Positions 1 to 64,000 of a DNA stretch of 64,000 nucleotides are shown here, one piece after another. Position 1 is the first letter of the stretch, and every line of letters starts with the position of its first letter. Below the pieces are notes generated by a model. The model saw only the letters and a list, made by a program, of their open reading frames with translations, did no database searches and had not been told where the DNA came from. Made by a program: the position numbers and the translations under genes. Source of the stretch: Paulinella micropora (Eukaryota > Cercozoa > Imbricatea > Euglyphida); contig BJOX01000348.1 of the NCBI GenBank assembly GCA_009731375.1, forward strand, positions 509,746 to 573,745, given 5' to 3'.

Positions 1-92
1 CCCCCCCCCCCCCCCCCCCCCCCACCCCCCCCCCCCCCTCCCCCCCCCCCCCCCCCCCCCTTCTCTCTCTCTCTCTCTCTCTCTCCTCTCAG
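1..92. repeat. Poly(C) and (CT)n intron end
   Basis: Nearly pure C to position 60, then (CT)n to 90, ending in a pyrimidine-rich CAG acceptor at 90-92. It serves as a polypyrimidine tract for the first exon. A long C run at the very edge may partly be a sequencing or assembly artefact. Confidence 0.8.
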
Positions 93-63990
<63,898 letters not shown>

Positions 63991-64000
63991 GTATGTATGT

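Overview
The window is eukaryotic genomic DNA and, as far as I can read it, holds one gene on the + strand. It is an incomplete ATR-type checkpoint kinase (ATR/Mec1/Rad3 branch of the PIKK family), cut into about 38 small exons. The exons I can recognise total roughly 1,630 codons (about 4.9 kb, under 8% of the window). Their order, splice phase and short diagnostic motifs run collinear with the family from the late N-terminal HEAT repeats (93) through the UME region (30286-38276) and the FAT domain (42003 onward), to just before the PI3K-like catalytic domain. That domain must lie beyond the right edge, and the N-terminus lies beyond the left edge. Introns are GT-AG. No prokaryotic feature, rRNA or tRNA gene was seen. 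The host cannot be named from this sequence; a protist or alga with a repeat-swollen genome is my guess.

Nearly everything else is simple-sequence DNA. Each intron has its own dominant array: TACATA (0.28-2.5 kb), TATTG/ATTGT (2.7-4.0 and 28.7-35.4 kb), TATC (4.1-7.0, 10.2-12.9, 14.3-19.8, 22.6-26.5, 37.9-38.9, 44.6-48.9, 53.2-54.2 kb), TATG/TACA (7.4-10.2, 13.5-14.1, 20.1-22.5, 35.7-37.5, 51.7-53.0, 58.0-59.2, 61.6-63.7 kb), TATATG (27.3-28.6 kb), a 12-bp minisatellite (40.1-42.0 kb), TATATC (44.2-44.6, 54.3-57.9 kb) and TTACG/TTACA (59.4-60.6 kb). The repeat is often a continuation of the splice donor itself.

The most striking property is that the arrays are studded with short copies of the edge of the neighbouring exon, usually carrying that exon's acceptor or donor. 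There are 1 to about 20 per intron. Some copies are inverted where the microsatellite switches strand, and one pair of copies sits in introns 10 kb apart. Several exons are themselves split into overlapping halves by an array. One intron (44214-44575) is flanked by a 29-bp coding direct repeat containing AG|GT, which is what intron birth by tandem duplication would leave.

Mobile DNA: a tRNA-derived SINE (3244-3477, minus); two SINE/LINE-3'-end-like families that both end in a shared sequence running into (TATC)n; a two-hairpin foldback element (3981 and 35398); a MITE family with GTGAAAAATTTCGGCC-type ends (three copies, 49.5-52.1 kb); and a 216-220-bp MITE (60671, 63683) whose outer ends abut ATR splice sites. 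Assembly problems are likely: gaps at 5078-5993, 15158-15341, 16942-16951, 17754-17971 and 24365-24378. The 5078 gap has the same sequence on both sides, and the 24365 gap is followed by an apparently exact 2.2-kb repeat of the sequence to its left, including two exons.
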